A stretch of 64,000 nt of DNA, from assembly GCF_000701685.1 (NCBI RefSeq), contig NZ_JNJO01000003.1, positions 62,001 through 126,000 of the forward strand. The letters run 5' to 3'. Source of the DNA: Gemella sanguinis ATCC 700632 (GTDB lineage Bacteria; Bacillota; Bacilli; Staphylococcales; Gemellaceae). Positions 10,058-19,897 of this stretch are shown here, one piece after another (the stretch's first letter is position 1; the number at the start of each line of letters is the position of its first letter). Below the pieces are notes generated by a model that made no database searches, was not told the DNA's origin, and worked only from the letters and a program-made list of their open reading frames with translations. Made by a program: the position numbers and the translations under genes.

Positions 10058-10609
10058 ATGCTAAGAAAAGCAACTAAAGATGATAAAAAAGTATTAGAAG
10101 GCTTAGGAGAATTTGTAGAGTCCTTAGAATTGGATATACTAAATGAAGTATCGAAAGAAATATTCTATGATATATTAACGTATATATTTGAGTCGGAAGA
10201 AGATAGATTTAGTCATAAATACTGTACAGTTTACGAAGAAAATGGAGAGATTCTAGGTTTTTCATTTAGCTATCATTATGATAATTTAGATGAAATGAAA
10301 GATTTCTGGTTTAATAATGTTAGAAGCAAATTTGGGCTAAGTGACAATAGTATTATATTTGATTATGATGAGATGTTAGAGGGAGAGTATTATTTAGATA
10401 CACTATATGTATTTTCTGAAAGTAGAGAAAAAGGTGTAGGTAATAAATTATTGGAAGACTTTACTAAGAGCAGTTATCCATTATTAAGTTTAAATGTAGC
10501 TCAATCAAATTATAGAGCGCGAAAACTGTATAAAAGTTTTAATTTTAAAAAAGAATGTGAAGTTTTTATAGGTCATGAAAACTATGATCATATGGTAATA
10601 AGAAAATAA
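10058..10609 (+). CDS. GNAT-family N-acetyltransferase
   Basis: 183-residue acetyl-CoA-dependent acetyltransferase. The acetyl-CoA loop motif A is seen as LYVFSESREKGVGNKLL (about residues 117-135), followed by the typical N-V-x-NxxARxLYxxxxF element (LNVAQSNYRARKLYKSFNF). The substrate cannot be predicted. The start has TGGAGGAAAC just upstream. Monocistronic, with a good terminator behind it. Confidence 0.85.
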   Translation: MLRKATKDDKKVLEGLGEFVESLELDILNEVSKEIFYDILTYIFESEEDRFSHKYCTVYEENGEILGFSFSYHYDNLDEMKDFWFNNVRSKFGLSDNSIIFDYDEMLEGEYYLDTLYVFSESREKGVGNKLLEDFTKSSYPLLSLNVAQSNYRARKLYKSFNFKKECEVFIGHENYDHMVIRK

Positions 10610-10618
10610 ATTAAATCT

Positions 10619-10656
10619 AAAAAAGAATGAGGTGAATAAGCACTTCATTCTTTTTT
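10619..10656 (+). terminator. Terminator after the GNAT gene
   Basis: Stem AAAGAATGAGGTG / CACTTCATTCTTT with one G-T pair, 6-nt loop and a T tail. Confidence 0.88.
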
Positions 10657-10731
10657 AGTCAGGAAACATTATATTTTCAGAAAATTTATTGATATTTTCA
10701 ATAAAATTACATATGAAATTATGTGAACGTG

Positions 10732-10740
10732 TGATATAAT
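10732..10740 (+). promoter_or_regulatory. Extended -10 for pepF
   Basis: TGATATAAT about 44 nt before the ATG; the -35 is weak. Confidence 0.5.
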
Positions 10741-10783
10741 TGTATGTAAAGATTAATTTTTTGTAAAAAAAAGGAGAAATTAC

Positions 10784-12589
10784 ATGGCAGAATTACTAAG
10801 AAAAGACCAAAAAGTTGAAAATACATGGGATATAGAATCTATTTTTCCAACAGAAGAAGATTTTTGGAAACAATTTAAAGAAGTAGAGGGATTTCTTCCA
10901 GAAATTAAAAATTACAAAGGAAAGGTAACTAAAGGAGCAAAAGAACTTCTAGAAGTTTTTAAAGTTAGTGAAAAATGGGGAATTAAATTAGAAGAATTAT
11001 ATATTTATGCCTTCTTTAGAAATGACCAAGATAGTACCGACAGTAAAAACAAAGAAATTTATGCTAAAACTGGAAGCCTAGCTTCTAAATTTGGAGCCGA
11101 ATGGTCATTTTTAGTACCGGAACTTTTATCAGTCGATGAAGAAGTATTAAATGGATATATAGAAGAACTTGATGAATTAAAAGTTTATAAATTTGATATT
11201 GAAAAAATTAATAAAAAACGTCCGCATACATTAGATCCAGAGCAGGAGAAATTAATTGCTATGGCTAGTGAAGCATTAAGCGCAAGTGATGAAACATTCG
11301 CAGCATTAAATAACACAGATGTTGATTTTGATGATGTTGAAGATAAAGATGGTAATAAACATGTTTTAACTCATGGAACATATGGAACATTTATGGAGAG
11401 TCCAGATAGAGAATTAAGAAAAAATACTTTCTTCTCACTTTATAAATACTTTGAAAAACATATTAATACTTTAGCTTCTACATTAGGTGGAAATTTAAAA
11501 ACTAAAAAATACTATGCAGATACTCATAACTATTCTTCTACTAGAAATCATGCATTATCAAGTAACTTAATCCCTGAAGAAGTTTATGATAATTTAGTTG
11601 ATACTGTAAATAGTAAAATTCCAGCATTACACAAATACTATGAATTACATAAAAAAGTAAAAGGATTCGATGATTTCAGATTATATGATAGATCAGTATC
11701 TATGATTGATGGAGAACCTATTAAATTTACTTTTGAAGAAGCAAGAGATATCGTATTAGAAGCGGTTAAACCAATGGGTGAAGACTATGTAAATAATATG
11801 AGAAAAGCATTTACTGAACGTTGGATTGATATTTATCCAAATAAAGGTAAACGTTCTGGTGCATATTCATGGGGAGGATATACTACAAAACCATTTATCT
11901 TATTAAACTTTGATGGAACACTTAATGACGTGTATACATTAATCCATGAATTAGGTCACTCAATGCATTCATTCTACACTAGAAAAAATCAACCATATGT
12001 ATATGGAGATTATTCAATCTTTGTGGCTGAAGTAGCATCAACTTGTAATGAAGCATTATTAACAGAATATCTATACAGCAAATTTGAAAAAGAAGGAAAT
12101 AAAGAAGGAATGTTAAGAGTTCTTAATGAAGCACTTCACGGATTTGTTGGTACAGTATACCGTCAAACACAATTTGCTGAATTTGAACATATTATTAACC
12201 AACACTTACAAAATGGTGGGGCAATCACTTCTGATTTCTTAAATACTGAGTACTTCAATTTAGTTAAAAAATATTACGGTGATGTATTTACTTATGATGA
12301 AGAAATTAAATATGAATGGTCAAGAGTACCTCACTTCTACTATAACTACTATGTATATCAATATGCAACTGGATATTCAGCAGCTCAAGCACTATCTAGA
12401 TTAATATTAGAAGATAGTAAAAATGCACAAGTTTATATTGACGAATTTTTATCAAAAGGAAATTCAGACTATCCAATTAATGTATTAAAAAATGCTGGTG
12501 TAGATATGTCTAAACCAGAAGCTATTGAATTAGCATTAAAAGGATTCGAAGAAAAAATCGAAAAATTCGAGAAATTGTACTTTGCGTAA
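10784..12589 (+). CDS. pepF: Oligoendopeptidase F
   Basis: Cytoplasmic M3-family zinc metallopeptidase cleaving short peptides, 601 residues, full length. The zinc site HELGH is at residues 388-392, with Glu416 in FVAEVASTCNE as third ligand. The N-terminal pepF domain and C-terminal helical M3 bowl are intact. Start ATG has AAAAGGAG. The stop codon lies at the foot of a long imperfect stem (from 12585), so the 3' end of the mRNA may be structured. Confidence 0.96.
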   Translation: MAELLRKDQKVENTWDIESIFPTEEDFWKQFKEVEGFLPEIKNYKGKVTKGAKELLEVFKVSEKWGIKLEELYIYAFFRNDQDSTDSKNKEIYAKTGSLASKFGAEWSFLVPELLSVDEEVLNGYIEELDELKVYKFDIEKINKKRPHTLDPEQEKLIAMASEALSASDETFAALNNTDVDFDDVEDKDGNKHVLTHGTYGTFMESPDRELRKNTFFSLYKYFEKHINTLASTLGGNLKTKKYYADTHNYSSTRNHALSSNLIPEEVYDNLVDTVNSKIPALHKYYELHKKVKGFDDFRLYDRSVSMIDGEPIKFTFEEARDIVLEAVKPMGEDYVNNMRKAFTERWIDIYPNKGKRSGAYSWGGYTTKPFILLNFDGTLNDVYTLIHELGHSMHSFYTRKNQPYVYGDYSIFVAEVASTCNEALLTEYLYSKFEKEGNKEGMLRVLNEALHGFVGTVYRQTQFAEFEHIINQHLQNGGAITSDFLNTEYFNLVKKYYGDVFTYDEEIKYEWSRVPHFYYNYYVYQYATGYSAAQALSRLILEDSKNAQVYIDEFLSKGNSDYPINVLKNAGVDMSKPEAIELALKGFEEKIEKFEKLYFA

Positions 12590-12867
12590 GCCGTTAAGTT
12601 GTTAAGCATCGAAGATGCGCAAAGAACTTTACGGATTACGTATGCAACAAGAACTTGAATTTAGAGGACAAAAGGACGAATAAATTCTTAGTTCTAACAG
12701 TGAATATCAACCAAGGCTAACGTCAAACTTTCCTAAGCCTTGGGATATTCTTGCATACGTTACTCAATAAGATTTCTTTTCATCTTTTAGATTTAAGAAA
12801 TCTAATGATTAACGCAACTGCGGGGTAAGAGAAGAGTTAAGTCGTTTAAGCATCGAAGATGCGCAAA
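12585..12867. repeat. Non-coding block of nested hairpins flanked by direct repeats
   Basis: This gene-free interval is packed with pairings. 12585-12600 pairs with 12625-12640 (14 of 16). 12638-12647 pairs with 12751-12760 (ACGTATGCAA / TTGCATACGT) and encloses two arms: 12650-12663 with 12681-12695, and 12702-12718 with 12736-12750. 12770-12778 pairs with 12795-12803. A direct repeat of 31-32 nt, containing the hairpin GCATC-GAA-GATGC, lies at both ends (12593-12623 and 12836-12867), identical over its last 22 nt. It could be a structured RNA or a small mobile or repetitive element; no coding frame is apparent. Confidence 0.7.
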
Positions 12868-12889
12868 ATTAATTAAAAGATAACCAAAA

Positions 12890-12925
12890 AGAAGACTAGA
12901 GATTTTTCTCTAATCTTCTTTTTTT
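12890..12925. terminator. Bidirectional terminator between pepF and the metallophosphoesterase
   Basis: 13-bp stem AGAAGACTAGAGA / TCTCTAATCTTCT (one mismatch) with T tail on the plus strand and A-rich sequence on the other side. It overlaps the last codons of the minus-strand gene. Confidence 0.85.
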
Positions 12926-13746
12926 AATGTAACTAAAATTAATTCTCTTAAATTATTTATTCTAAGTGGGAAAGAACTATTTCCTAGTCCCTGAGAGATT
13001 ACTAAGGTAGTATTATCTTTCTTATGAATGCCTTTATAAAATTCAGGAAAGAAACCTTGAGTTGGAGAAAAGATACCACCAATAAATGGTATTTGCCATT
13101 GACCACCGTGCGCATGTCCAGAAAATACTAAATCATATTTTTCTTCAACATAAAGATTAAATTTTTCAGGGCGATGTGATAATAAAATATTAAACTTATT
13201 ATTTGAGAACAATTCATTAAGCATATTTTTAAAGTTTTCTCTATGATATAAATTATCCTTAAACTTAAAATAATTATAATCTTCAACTCCAACTAGATTA
13301 ATTTCAGAATCTCCAATACTTAATGTAATGTTATTATTACTTAGATATGTAATATTTAGTTTTTCTAGCATTAACTTTAATTCTTCTCTCTCTTTATCTA
13401 AACGTAGTTCGTGATTTCCTGTAACAAAGTAACAAGTAGCAATAGAACTAAGTTGACATAGAGCATTATAGGCAACATCCATATTGTTTTTATAACTATC
13501 TAAAATATCGCCTGTTATAACAATTATATCTGGGTTGAATTTTCTTAATTTATTTAAAAACGATAAATCACTATAACCAACTTTATCACAGTGAATATCA
13601 CTGACATGGGCAATTTTATAATTATTAAAGTCGATAGGCAAGCTTTTAAATGGTAAAGTGTGTTTTGTAACTTTAATTTTTTTATTTTGTCTTAGTAAAG
13701 CTCCTGCCATAGCTATCGGAGCTAGTGCCAAATATTTATATTTCAT
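12910..13746 (-). CDS. Membrane-anchored metallophosphoesterase (YkuE/YaeI-like)
   Basis: 278-residue calcineurin-type phosphoesterase. Metal ligands are all visible in order: HVSDIHCD, ITGDILDS, GNHELR, LLSHRPEK and SGHAHGGQW. A short hydrophobic N-terminus (about residues 4-16) suggests membrane anchoring. The relatives act on phosphorylated lipids or nucleotides; the substrate here is unknown. Single gene, convergent with pepF. Confidence 0.85.
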   Translation of the reverse strand: MKYKYLALAPIAMAGALLRQNKKIKVTKHTLPFKSLPIDFNNYKIAHVSDIHCDKVGYSDLSFLNKLRKFNPDIIVITGDILDSYKNNMDVAYNALCQLSSIATCYFVTGNHELRLDKEREELKLMLEKLNITYLSNNNITLSIGDSEINLVGVEDYNYFKFKDNLYHRENFKNMLNELFSNNKFNILLSHRPEKFNLYVEEKYDLVFSGHAHGGQWQIPFIGGIFSPTQGFFPEFYKGIHKKDNTTLVISQGLGNSSFPLRINNLRELILVTLKKED

Positions 13747-13961
13747 GTTTTCACCTTTAGTAAAATTTTATTAAATCTTCATTAATTATATAGGGGTTAT
13801 TTTAGTAAGTCAATAAATTTTAATAAACTTAGATTTCAAACATAAATATTTAGTTTTATTATGATAAGAGTAAGAGTGAATTAAAGTAGTAAAGTATATA
13901 CGTTAGTACCTAATATATGTTAAAATAGTAAGTGATAATTTTTAATTAAGAGGATAAATTT

Positions 13962-16900
13962 ATGATTAAAATTGAAAAAATTGATAGCTTTGCTAAAAAT
14001 AGAGAATATCCCCCAACACCACCTCAATGGCAGGCTATTTCAATAACTGGTGCTGACATCTTAGTAGCTGCAGCAGCTGGAAGTGGTAAAACAGAAGTCT
14101 TATCAGAAAGAATAGCAAGAAAAGTCGCATGTGATAGATGGGATATAGATAAAATGTTAGTACTGACATTTACAACAGCTGCTGCAAAAAATATGTTAGT
14201 ACGTATAGAAAATAAAATTACTGAAAGATTATTAGCAACTGAGTTAGAAGAAGACAGACTATTTTTAAGAAAACAGAGAATGCTAATGAATAATGCTTTG
14301 GTAACTACTATTGATAGTTTCTGTTTAAGTGTCTTAAAGAAATTTTATTATTTAGTTGAGGAAAAGATTGATGGGGAATATAAATACTTATCTCCTAATT
14401 TCAGTGTCTTACCAAATAGTAAAAATCTTTTAGTAGATGCAATTAATGAAGTACTTGAGCAATATGCAAAAGAAGATAAAAATATTACTGACTCGCTATT
14501 TACAATACTAGGGGATAAAAATAACATTGTGTCATCTATAATTGATGTATATTATAAACTTCTAACTATACCTAATTTTGAAGAATATTTAGAAACAGAT
14601 TTCCTAGGAAATCTAGATAGTACATTACAGCAATTTAATTTAGTAGATTATGAATTAATAGAACAATATGAGAAATTAGAATCATTAACTTCTAAAGAAG
14701 AAATTACTCTTGCTGTAAACTATGCTAAAAATATTAGAAGTTTTATAGATAGTTATAAAGAATATAATATTGATAAACTTATTTCTAACAGTATACTTTC
14801 AGATACAAAGAAAGAAAAAATAAGTAAAGAAATTTCTAAGGATGAGAAACAAAGTCTTTTAGGTAGTAAACTTGAAAAAATTGAAGAAATTGATGAATTA
14901 ATTAGAATTTTGGAAAGAGAGTTAGATGCAGAGGGGAATGTTTTTAATGCAGAAGCTCTAAATAATGCTTTTATCACACTTAACAACTATCTATCTATTT
15001 TTCAAATAGCAAAACATACTTATGATTTCTCTAATAATTTTAGAACTGTTTTAATAAGCGTACATGAACAATTTATTAAGAAAAAAAGAGCTAATAACTT
15101 TTTAGACTTCTCAGACTTAAACCACCTTGCAATTAAAGCCTTAGTCCATAAAAATGAAGGAAAATTAGAACATACCGAAGCGGCAAATTACTATAGAGAT
15201 TATTTCCTTGAAATATACGTTGATGAATATCAAGATAATAATAATTTACAAGAGTATATTCTTAATATAATAAAAGGTGATAATGTAAACTTCTTTAGAG
15301 TTGGAGACGTAAAGCAAGCTATTTATGGTTTTAGAGGATCTAATCCAGATCTTTTTGAAGAAAAATATAATAGTTATAAAAAACTATTTATTGATAACTA
15401 TGATATAAATAAAGACTATAGTTTAGAATATAAAGGTGTTGGTATCTGTATTCTACTAAAAGAAAACTTTAGGAGTCATGAAAATATTTTAAAGAGTAGT
15501 AACTATGTCTTTAATAGATTAATGGCAGATAAAAACGCTGGTATAAGTTATGATGAAGAGAGTGCTCTATATTATCCTGCAGTTAAGATAAAAAATAATA
15601 ATGTAATACCTACAAGATTAATTAATGGGAAGGTTAGTTATTTTACTGGGGTGGAGCAAGATGATAAAAAACTTTATAGAGTACAATCAATAGAAAATAT
15701 AGCTAGTGAAATTCTAAAAGGTATTGAAGAAGGAAATAAATATAGTGATTATGCAGTTTTAGTAAGAAACAGCACTAAAATGATAGAGTATAAAAATATT
15801 TTCTCAAAATATAATATACCACTATTCTTTAAAGAAAAAGTAGGATTTACTACATCGATATGTTTTAATTTACTTTTCAACTTATTTAGCTTTTTAGATA
15901 ATACTAATAGAGAAGCTAGTTTGATAGCATTATTACACAGTGAAATTTTTGATTATAGTAATGATGAATTGTTAGAACTATCTCTTAAAGATGGAAAAAA
16001 TTTATTTGAAAAAATAAAAAATAGTGCTACCGAAAAAGACAAAAAAACATTAAACATCTTTAATAAATGGTTGAATTTTAGTCTAAATAATTCATTGATA
16101 GATTTATTAGAAAAAATCTCTAAAGACATAGATTTTATTAATTATCTAGTTACAATAAGTGTAAGTGATGAAGAAGTAGATTATTATGAGAACTTTAGAG
16201 ATTTAGTTATAGATTATCAAAATCTAGATAATAAACTAAGTGGTTTTGTTAATCATTTGAAAAATATTAAAGATGAAGAAGTATTTGAAACTAAGAAAAA
16301 AGTACCTAATAATAGTGTAACTCTATCTACAATCCATATTTCTAAAGGATTAGAGTATAAATACGTCTTTGTTTCTGATTTGGATACTTCATTTAGTAAA
16401 AGGGGATATAGTGGCGAAGTACTGTTTACTGAGGAATTTGGATTAAGTATCGATATAGATAATTTATGTAAAAAGTATAATATTTCAACTATCGAAAATA
16501 GTTATTTTAACAATTTATATAAATTAAATAGTAATTTAATTCGTATTAAAGAAAGAGAAGAAGAAGTCCGTAATCTATATGTTGCCCTAACTCGTGCGGA
16601 AAAAGTTCTTTATTTAGTCAGTCCTGAAGGTATCGAATTAAACAAAGAAGAAGCTATGGGGAATAATGTTTCAAAAGCATTGTTTGAAGAAGGTGATTTT
16701 GAAAAAATTCTTAATGTAGTATTAAATGATTATAGTGAAGATAATTACCAATATACAAGCGAGCATGGAGCAAGTTTCGAACAATATATTCCAGAAGTTA
16801 GTGGAGAAATCGTAGAATCAGGTGATGAAAATAACTATGAAGATTATTTAAAAGAGTTTTATAGTGAATTTAGTAATAAAGCTTTAAAAGGGGAACAAAT

Positions 16901-17627
16901 TATTGAAGGAGCTAAATCCAAAAATAAATTCTTCCCTGCTAAAACATCATATAGTGCTTTGAAAAAAATAAATAAACAAGATGAATTTATAAAAAATAAA
17001 GAGGATAAAAAAGGATATTTGGAATTATCTAATCTAGCTAAATCAACATCTACTAGTAAGGCAATCTTACGAGGAAATGTTGTTCATAAGTTGTTTGAAA
17101 GAATAATAAACGACATTAGAAAAAATAAAGAAATAAATGATATAGATAACTACTTGGAGAGTTTAGTAAAAAAAGATAGTATTTTAATTAATATAAAAGA
17201 ACAAAGAATACTAACTGAAGAAGAATATAACTTAATAAATAATTCAGATGATAAATTAAAAATTTATAATTTTATAAATAATGAATTAATAGAGACAGTA
17301 AGAACAGCAAAGAATTGTGAAACAGAGGTTGCTTTTACTATTTCTAAACAAGCACAACAGCTATATAAAGAAAGTATTAGCGAAAAAGAAGTAATTTTGC
17401 AAGGGGTAGTAGATCTATTAGTTATTCTTAATGAAAAAGAATATATGATAATCGACTATAAAACAGATAATGTATCAGTAGGTGCTGGTGAAAGTATTTT
17501 GATTGAAAGACATAAAGAACAGCTACGAATATATAAAGAAGCGGTAGAACAATATTATTGTGTAGAAAATGTTCAAACTTATATATATTCGTATACACTA
17601 TCTAAGTTAATTAAAGTAGAGTGCTAA
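13962..17627 (+). CDS. addA: ATP-dependent helicase/nuclease subunit A (AddA)
   Basis: 1221-residue UvrD-type helicase with a C-terminal RecB-like nuclease, the AddA half of the AddAB recombination and DNA-end processing enzyme. Walker A AAAGSGKT at 37-44, Walker B VDEYQD around 420-425, motif III VGDVKQAIYGFRGSNPDLF, late helicase motifs TIHISKGLEYKYVF and RNLYVALTRAEK, and nuclease residues GVVDLL and IDYKTDN (about residue 1165). The start follows AGAGGA. In most Bacillales addB is directly upstream; here the upstream neighbour is an opposite-strand phosphoesterase, so addB must be elsewhere or absent. Confidence 0.94.
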   Translation: MIKIEKIDSFAKNREYPPTPPQWQAISITGADILVAAAAGSGKTEVLSERIARKVACDRWDIDKMLVLTFTTAAAKNMLVRIENKITERLLATELEEDRLFLRKQRMLMNNALVTTIDSFCLSVLKKFYYLVEEKIDGEYKYLSPNFSVLPNSKNLLVDAINEVLEQYAKEDKNITDSLFTILGDKNNIVSSIIDVYYKLLTIPNFEEYLETDFLGNLDSTLQQFNLVDYELIEQYEKLESLTSKEEITLAVNYAKNIRSFIDSYKEYNIDKLISNSILSDTKKEKISKEISKDEKQSLLGSKLEKIEEIDELIRILERELDAEGNVFNAEALNNAFITLNNYLSIFQIAKHTYDFSNNFRTVLISVHEQFIKKKRANNFLDFSDLNHLAIKALVHKNEGKLEHTEAANYYRDYFLEIYVDEYQDNNNLQEYILNIIKGDNVNFFRVGDVKQAIYGFRGSNPDLFEEKYNSYKKLFIDNYDINKDYSLEYKGVGICILLKENFRSHENILKSSNYVFNRLMADKNAGISYDEESALYYPAVKIKNNNVIPTRLINGKVSYFTGVEQDDKKLYRVQSIENIASEILKGIEEGNKYSDYAVLVRNSTKMIEYKNIFSKYNIPLFFKEKVGFTTSICFNLLFNLFSFLDNTNREASLIALLHSEIFDYSNDELLELSLKDGKNLFEKIKNSATEKDKKTLNIFNKWLNFSLNNSLIDLLEKISKDIDFINYLVTISVSDEEVDYYENFRDLVIDYQNLDNKLSGFVNHLKNIKDEEVFETKKKVPNNSVTLSTIHISKGLEYKYVFVSDLDTSFSKRGYSGEVLFTEEFGLSIDIDNLCKKYNISTIENSYFNNLYKLNSNLIRIKEREEEVRNLYVALTRAEKVLYLVSPEGIELNKEEAMGNNVSKALFEEGDFEKILNVVLNDYSEDNYQYTSEHGASFEQYIPEVSGEIVESGDENNYEDYLKEFYSEFSNKALKGEQIIEGAKSKNKFFPAKTSYSALKKINKQDEFIKNKEDKKGYLELSNLAKSTSTSKAILRGNVVHKLFERIINDIRKNKEINDIDNYLESLVKKDSILINIKEQRILTEEEYNLINNSDDKLKIYNFINNELIETVRTAKNCETEVAFTISKQAQQLYKESISEKEVILQGVVDLLVILNEKEYMIIDYKTDNVSVGAGESILIERHKEQLRIYKEAVEQYYCVENVQTYIYSYTLSKLIKVEC

Positions 17628-17652
17628 TGGTAGTTGTTAAAGGTGGTTAACG

Positions 17653-17681
17653 TTGTTAGCAACTGCTAAATGTGATATAAT
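17653..17681 (+). promoter_or_regulatory. Promoter of the NagB-like/EamA operon
   Basis: TTGTTA, 17-bp spacer, TATAAT with an extended TGA. It lies inside the longest open frame and so argues for the downstream GTG start. Confidence 0.7.
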
Positions 17682-17718
17682 ATATAAAAATGTAAGAAGT
17701 TTGCTCGGAGGTGAAAGA

Positions 17719-18549
17719 GTGAAATATATAGTGTGTAATAGTGAAACAGCTGTACTAAATAGAATGTATGATGAATTTGAGAAAAATCTAGAGGATGGTG
17801 CAGTGATATCTTTACCAGAACATATAATAAATACTCAGTTTACAAATAGAATGATAGATGATTGTAAGATGGGGAAATATCGTTATAAACATGTAACAGT
17901 ATTAGGTCAAAGAGAATTTGCTGATATCGATATTGAAGAGAACTTTGGTTTATACCGATTTACTCGTCGTGAACTACTAAAAAAATTAGATATAGATTTA
18001 AAAAATGTTTATTATCCGGAATGCAAAGATAGTGATAAATGGGTAGACGAACTTCAAGAGTATAAAGAAGTGCTAGAAGATAATCCTATTGATGTTGCAA
18101 TAGTAGTTTTAGGATCAGATGGTGGAATATTAGACTATCGTTATGTAGATGAAGATAATAAAAATGTCCACCTTGTAGAATTTTCGGATGATGAAAAGAA
18201 CCAACTTCAAAGTTCAGGTATGGAAATAAATAGTAATAAACTAGTAAGTATAGGGTATGAAAATCTAATGTCTGCAAGAAACCTATTTGTTGTAGCTGTG
18301 GGTTCAGATAAGAGAAAGTATATTGCAGAACTTTTTGAAAACGATAATGAAGAAAATAAAACTATTTTATCAGTCTTAAATCAACATAAAAATTTAATTA
18401 TTTTCACTGATAAAGAAGCAAGTTATAAATCAGAAGAGGAAGTAAATAGATTAATTAAACAAAGACAAAAACAACTTGAAGCAAAACTTCGTTTAGAAAA
18501 GGAAAGAGAAGAAGCATTAAATAACACAAATAATCAGGCAGAGGAGTAG
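17719..18549 (+). CDS. Divergent NagB/6-phosphogluconolactonase-fold protein
   Basis: 276-residue protein resembling glucosamine-6-phosphate deaminases in its second half: AIVVLGSDGGILDY stands where NagB has its LGIGxDGHIAFN loop, and SIGYENLMSARNLFVVAVGSDK where NagB has its GIGTIMxAKxIxLLAxG helix. The catalytic Asp/His pattern of true deaminases is not preserved, so activity is doubtful. The last 50 residues are a charged coiled coil (KQRQKQLEAKLRLEKER). The GTG start is preferred because GGAGG is 7 nt upstream and a promoter lies over the alternative TTG. First gene of a three-gene operon. Confidence 0.6.
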   Translation: MKYIVCNSETAVLNRMYDEFEKNLEDGAVISLPEHIINTQFTNRMIDDCKMGKYRYKHVTVLGQREFADIDIEENFGLYRFTRRELLKKLDIDLKNVYYPECKDSDKWVDELQEYKEVLEDNPIDVAIVVLGSDGGILDYRYVDEDNKNVHLVEFSDDEKNQLQSSGMEINSNKLVSIGYENLMSARNLFVVAVGSDKRKYIAELFENDNEENKTILSVLNQHKNLIIFTDKEASYKSEEEVNRLIKQRQKQLEAKLRLEKEREEALNNTNNQAEE

Positions 18550-18555
18550 ATTGTT

Positions 18556-19896
18556 ATGAATGATTATCAGAGGATTATAGATTATAATTTCAGTGATATA
18601 GTTCTTGATGACAAACTTGTAGTAAAATTCAAGGTAAAGAAAACTTTTAATGAATCACAATTTATAAGTCTATTTTCTTCTAAAAGGGGAGAAAGATTTA
18701 TAATAAGGACACCTGATACAAAGCATGCTATTATTGGTATTGGGTACGAATCAACTTGGTTGCTTGATTCAAATGATTTTCTAACTAGTTTTGATAATAG
18801 TAGTGTTCTTTCTGGTTTTGAGGAATTAAAAACGCAAGTTACATTTCTTGATATAGATGAGCATGATGAAGAATATTTTGGTATCTATGGTGGTGTATCA
18901 GATGGTAAAAATAAGAGTAGTCAAGAATGGGTAGATTTTAGTGATACAACTTTTGTGATACCCGGGATACTAGCTGTATTTAAGGAAGAAGAAGTTTACT
19001 TTACTTTATTCTTCAATATGAAAGAAGAAAAAGATTTTACTTCTTTGTGGCATGAGAGAATTCAATTCTTAGAAGAACTTGAAAATTATAAAGAAAAACT
19101 AAACGAACCACATATTTCTGTTGTAAGAGATATTTATCCAGAGCTTTGGCAAGAAGATATTAGATCAGCGTTGTTACAAATAGAAAAAGATGAATTGAAG
19201 AGAATAGTATTATCAAGAAAGAACTTGGTATTATTAGAAAATAATACATCCCTAGCAGCTTTAACTAGATATTTATTTATAAAAAATAGGTATTTTATTG
19301 CGTTTGAATCTAAGAAGAGTTTGTTCTTAAGTACTAATCCACTAATCTCATTAGATTATCAAGAAGAAAATTTAAATGCGTATTTATATTTAAAACAGGA
19401 GAATTTATTTGATGATGATTTCTCGATTATGTGCGATGAGGAAGAAATAATTAACGAGTATAAAGATAACTTTGAAAAACACTATGATACTAGTTTCAAA
19501 GTTAGTGAAGACACTGTTTTAATGGGTAAAAAATTAGATCTTTACTCGGTATTACAATCAAAAATAGAAAATAAAGAACAAGCGATAAAAGCTTTAAGCC
19601 TATTATATCCAATTCCATTAATTAAGGGTTATCCAGAAGATGTTGCGCATGATTTCTTTGAGGATAAGAATGATATAGGATATGGATTCTGGTACTCGCC
19701 ATTCGGGTACATAAATAATGATTTAAATGCGAAGTTCTACACATGTGGTAATATGATGATTTCACAAAATAATATGATTACATTATTTACGAGTATTCTT
19801 TTATCTAAAGATCAGACATACAATAAAGTAGTAGAAAGATCAGATGAAATAGTAAAATCTAGATTAAGATTATTCGATCATTTAGAGGAAGAATAG
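18556..19896 (+). CDS. Divergent chorismate-binding-enzyme-like protein (MenF-related)
   Basis: 446 residues with the outline of isochorismate synthase/anthranilate synthase component I: ELKRIVLSRKNLVL, FIAFESKKSLFLSTNPLISL, LLYPIPLIKGYPEDVAHDFF and GYGFWYSPFGYI map onto the conserved blocks. The catalytic signatures are not readable: the FxGxxPERL block reads FLSTNPLISL, the AGTRPRG block reads AYLYLKQEN, and the HPTPAxxG histidine is Tyr. It may therefore be a pseudoenzyme or have a new function. It is 6 bp after the NagB-like gene and 1 bp before an EamA transporter. Confidence 0.55.
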   Translation: MNDYQRIIDYNFSDIVLDDKLVVKFKVKKTFNESQFISLFSSKRGERFIIRTPDTKHAIIGIGYESTWLLDSNDFLTSFDNSSVLSGFEELKTQVTFLDIDEHDEEYFGIYGGVSDGKNKSSQEWVDFSDTTFVIPGILAVFKEEEVYFTLFFNMKEEKDFTSLWHERIQFLEELENYKEKLNEPHISVVRDIYPELWQEDIRSALLQIEKDELKRIVLSRKNLVLLENNTSLAALTRYLFIKNRYFIAFESKKSLFLSTNPLISLDYQEENLNAYLYLKQENLFDDDFSIMCDEEEIINEYKDNFEKHYDTSFKVSEDTVLMGKKLDLYSVLQSKIENKEQAIKALSLLYPIPLIKGYPEDVAHDFFEDKNDIGYGFWYSPFGYINNDLNAKFYTCGNMMISQNNMITLFTSILLSKDQTYNKVVERSDEIVKSRLRLFDHLEEE

Positions 19897-19897
19897 T

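Noticed and set aside
12585-12867. Retron msr-msd or CRISPR array
   Set aside because: No reverse transcriptase or cas gene nearby, and only two copies of the repeat; inverted and direct repeats alone are not enough.
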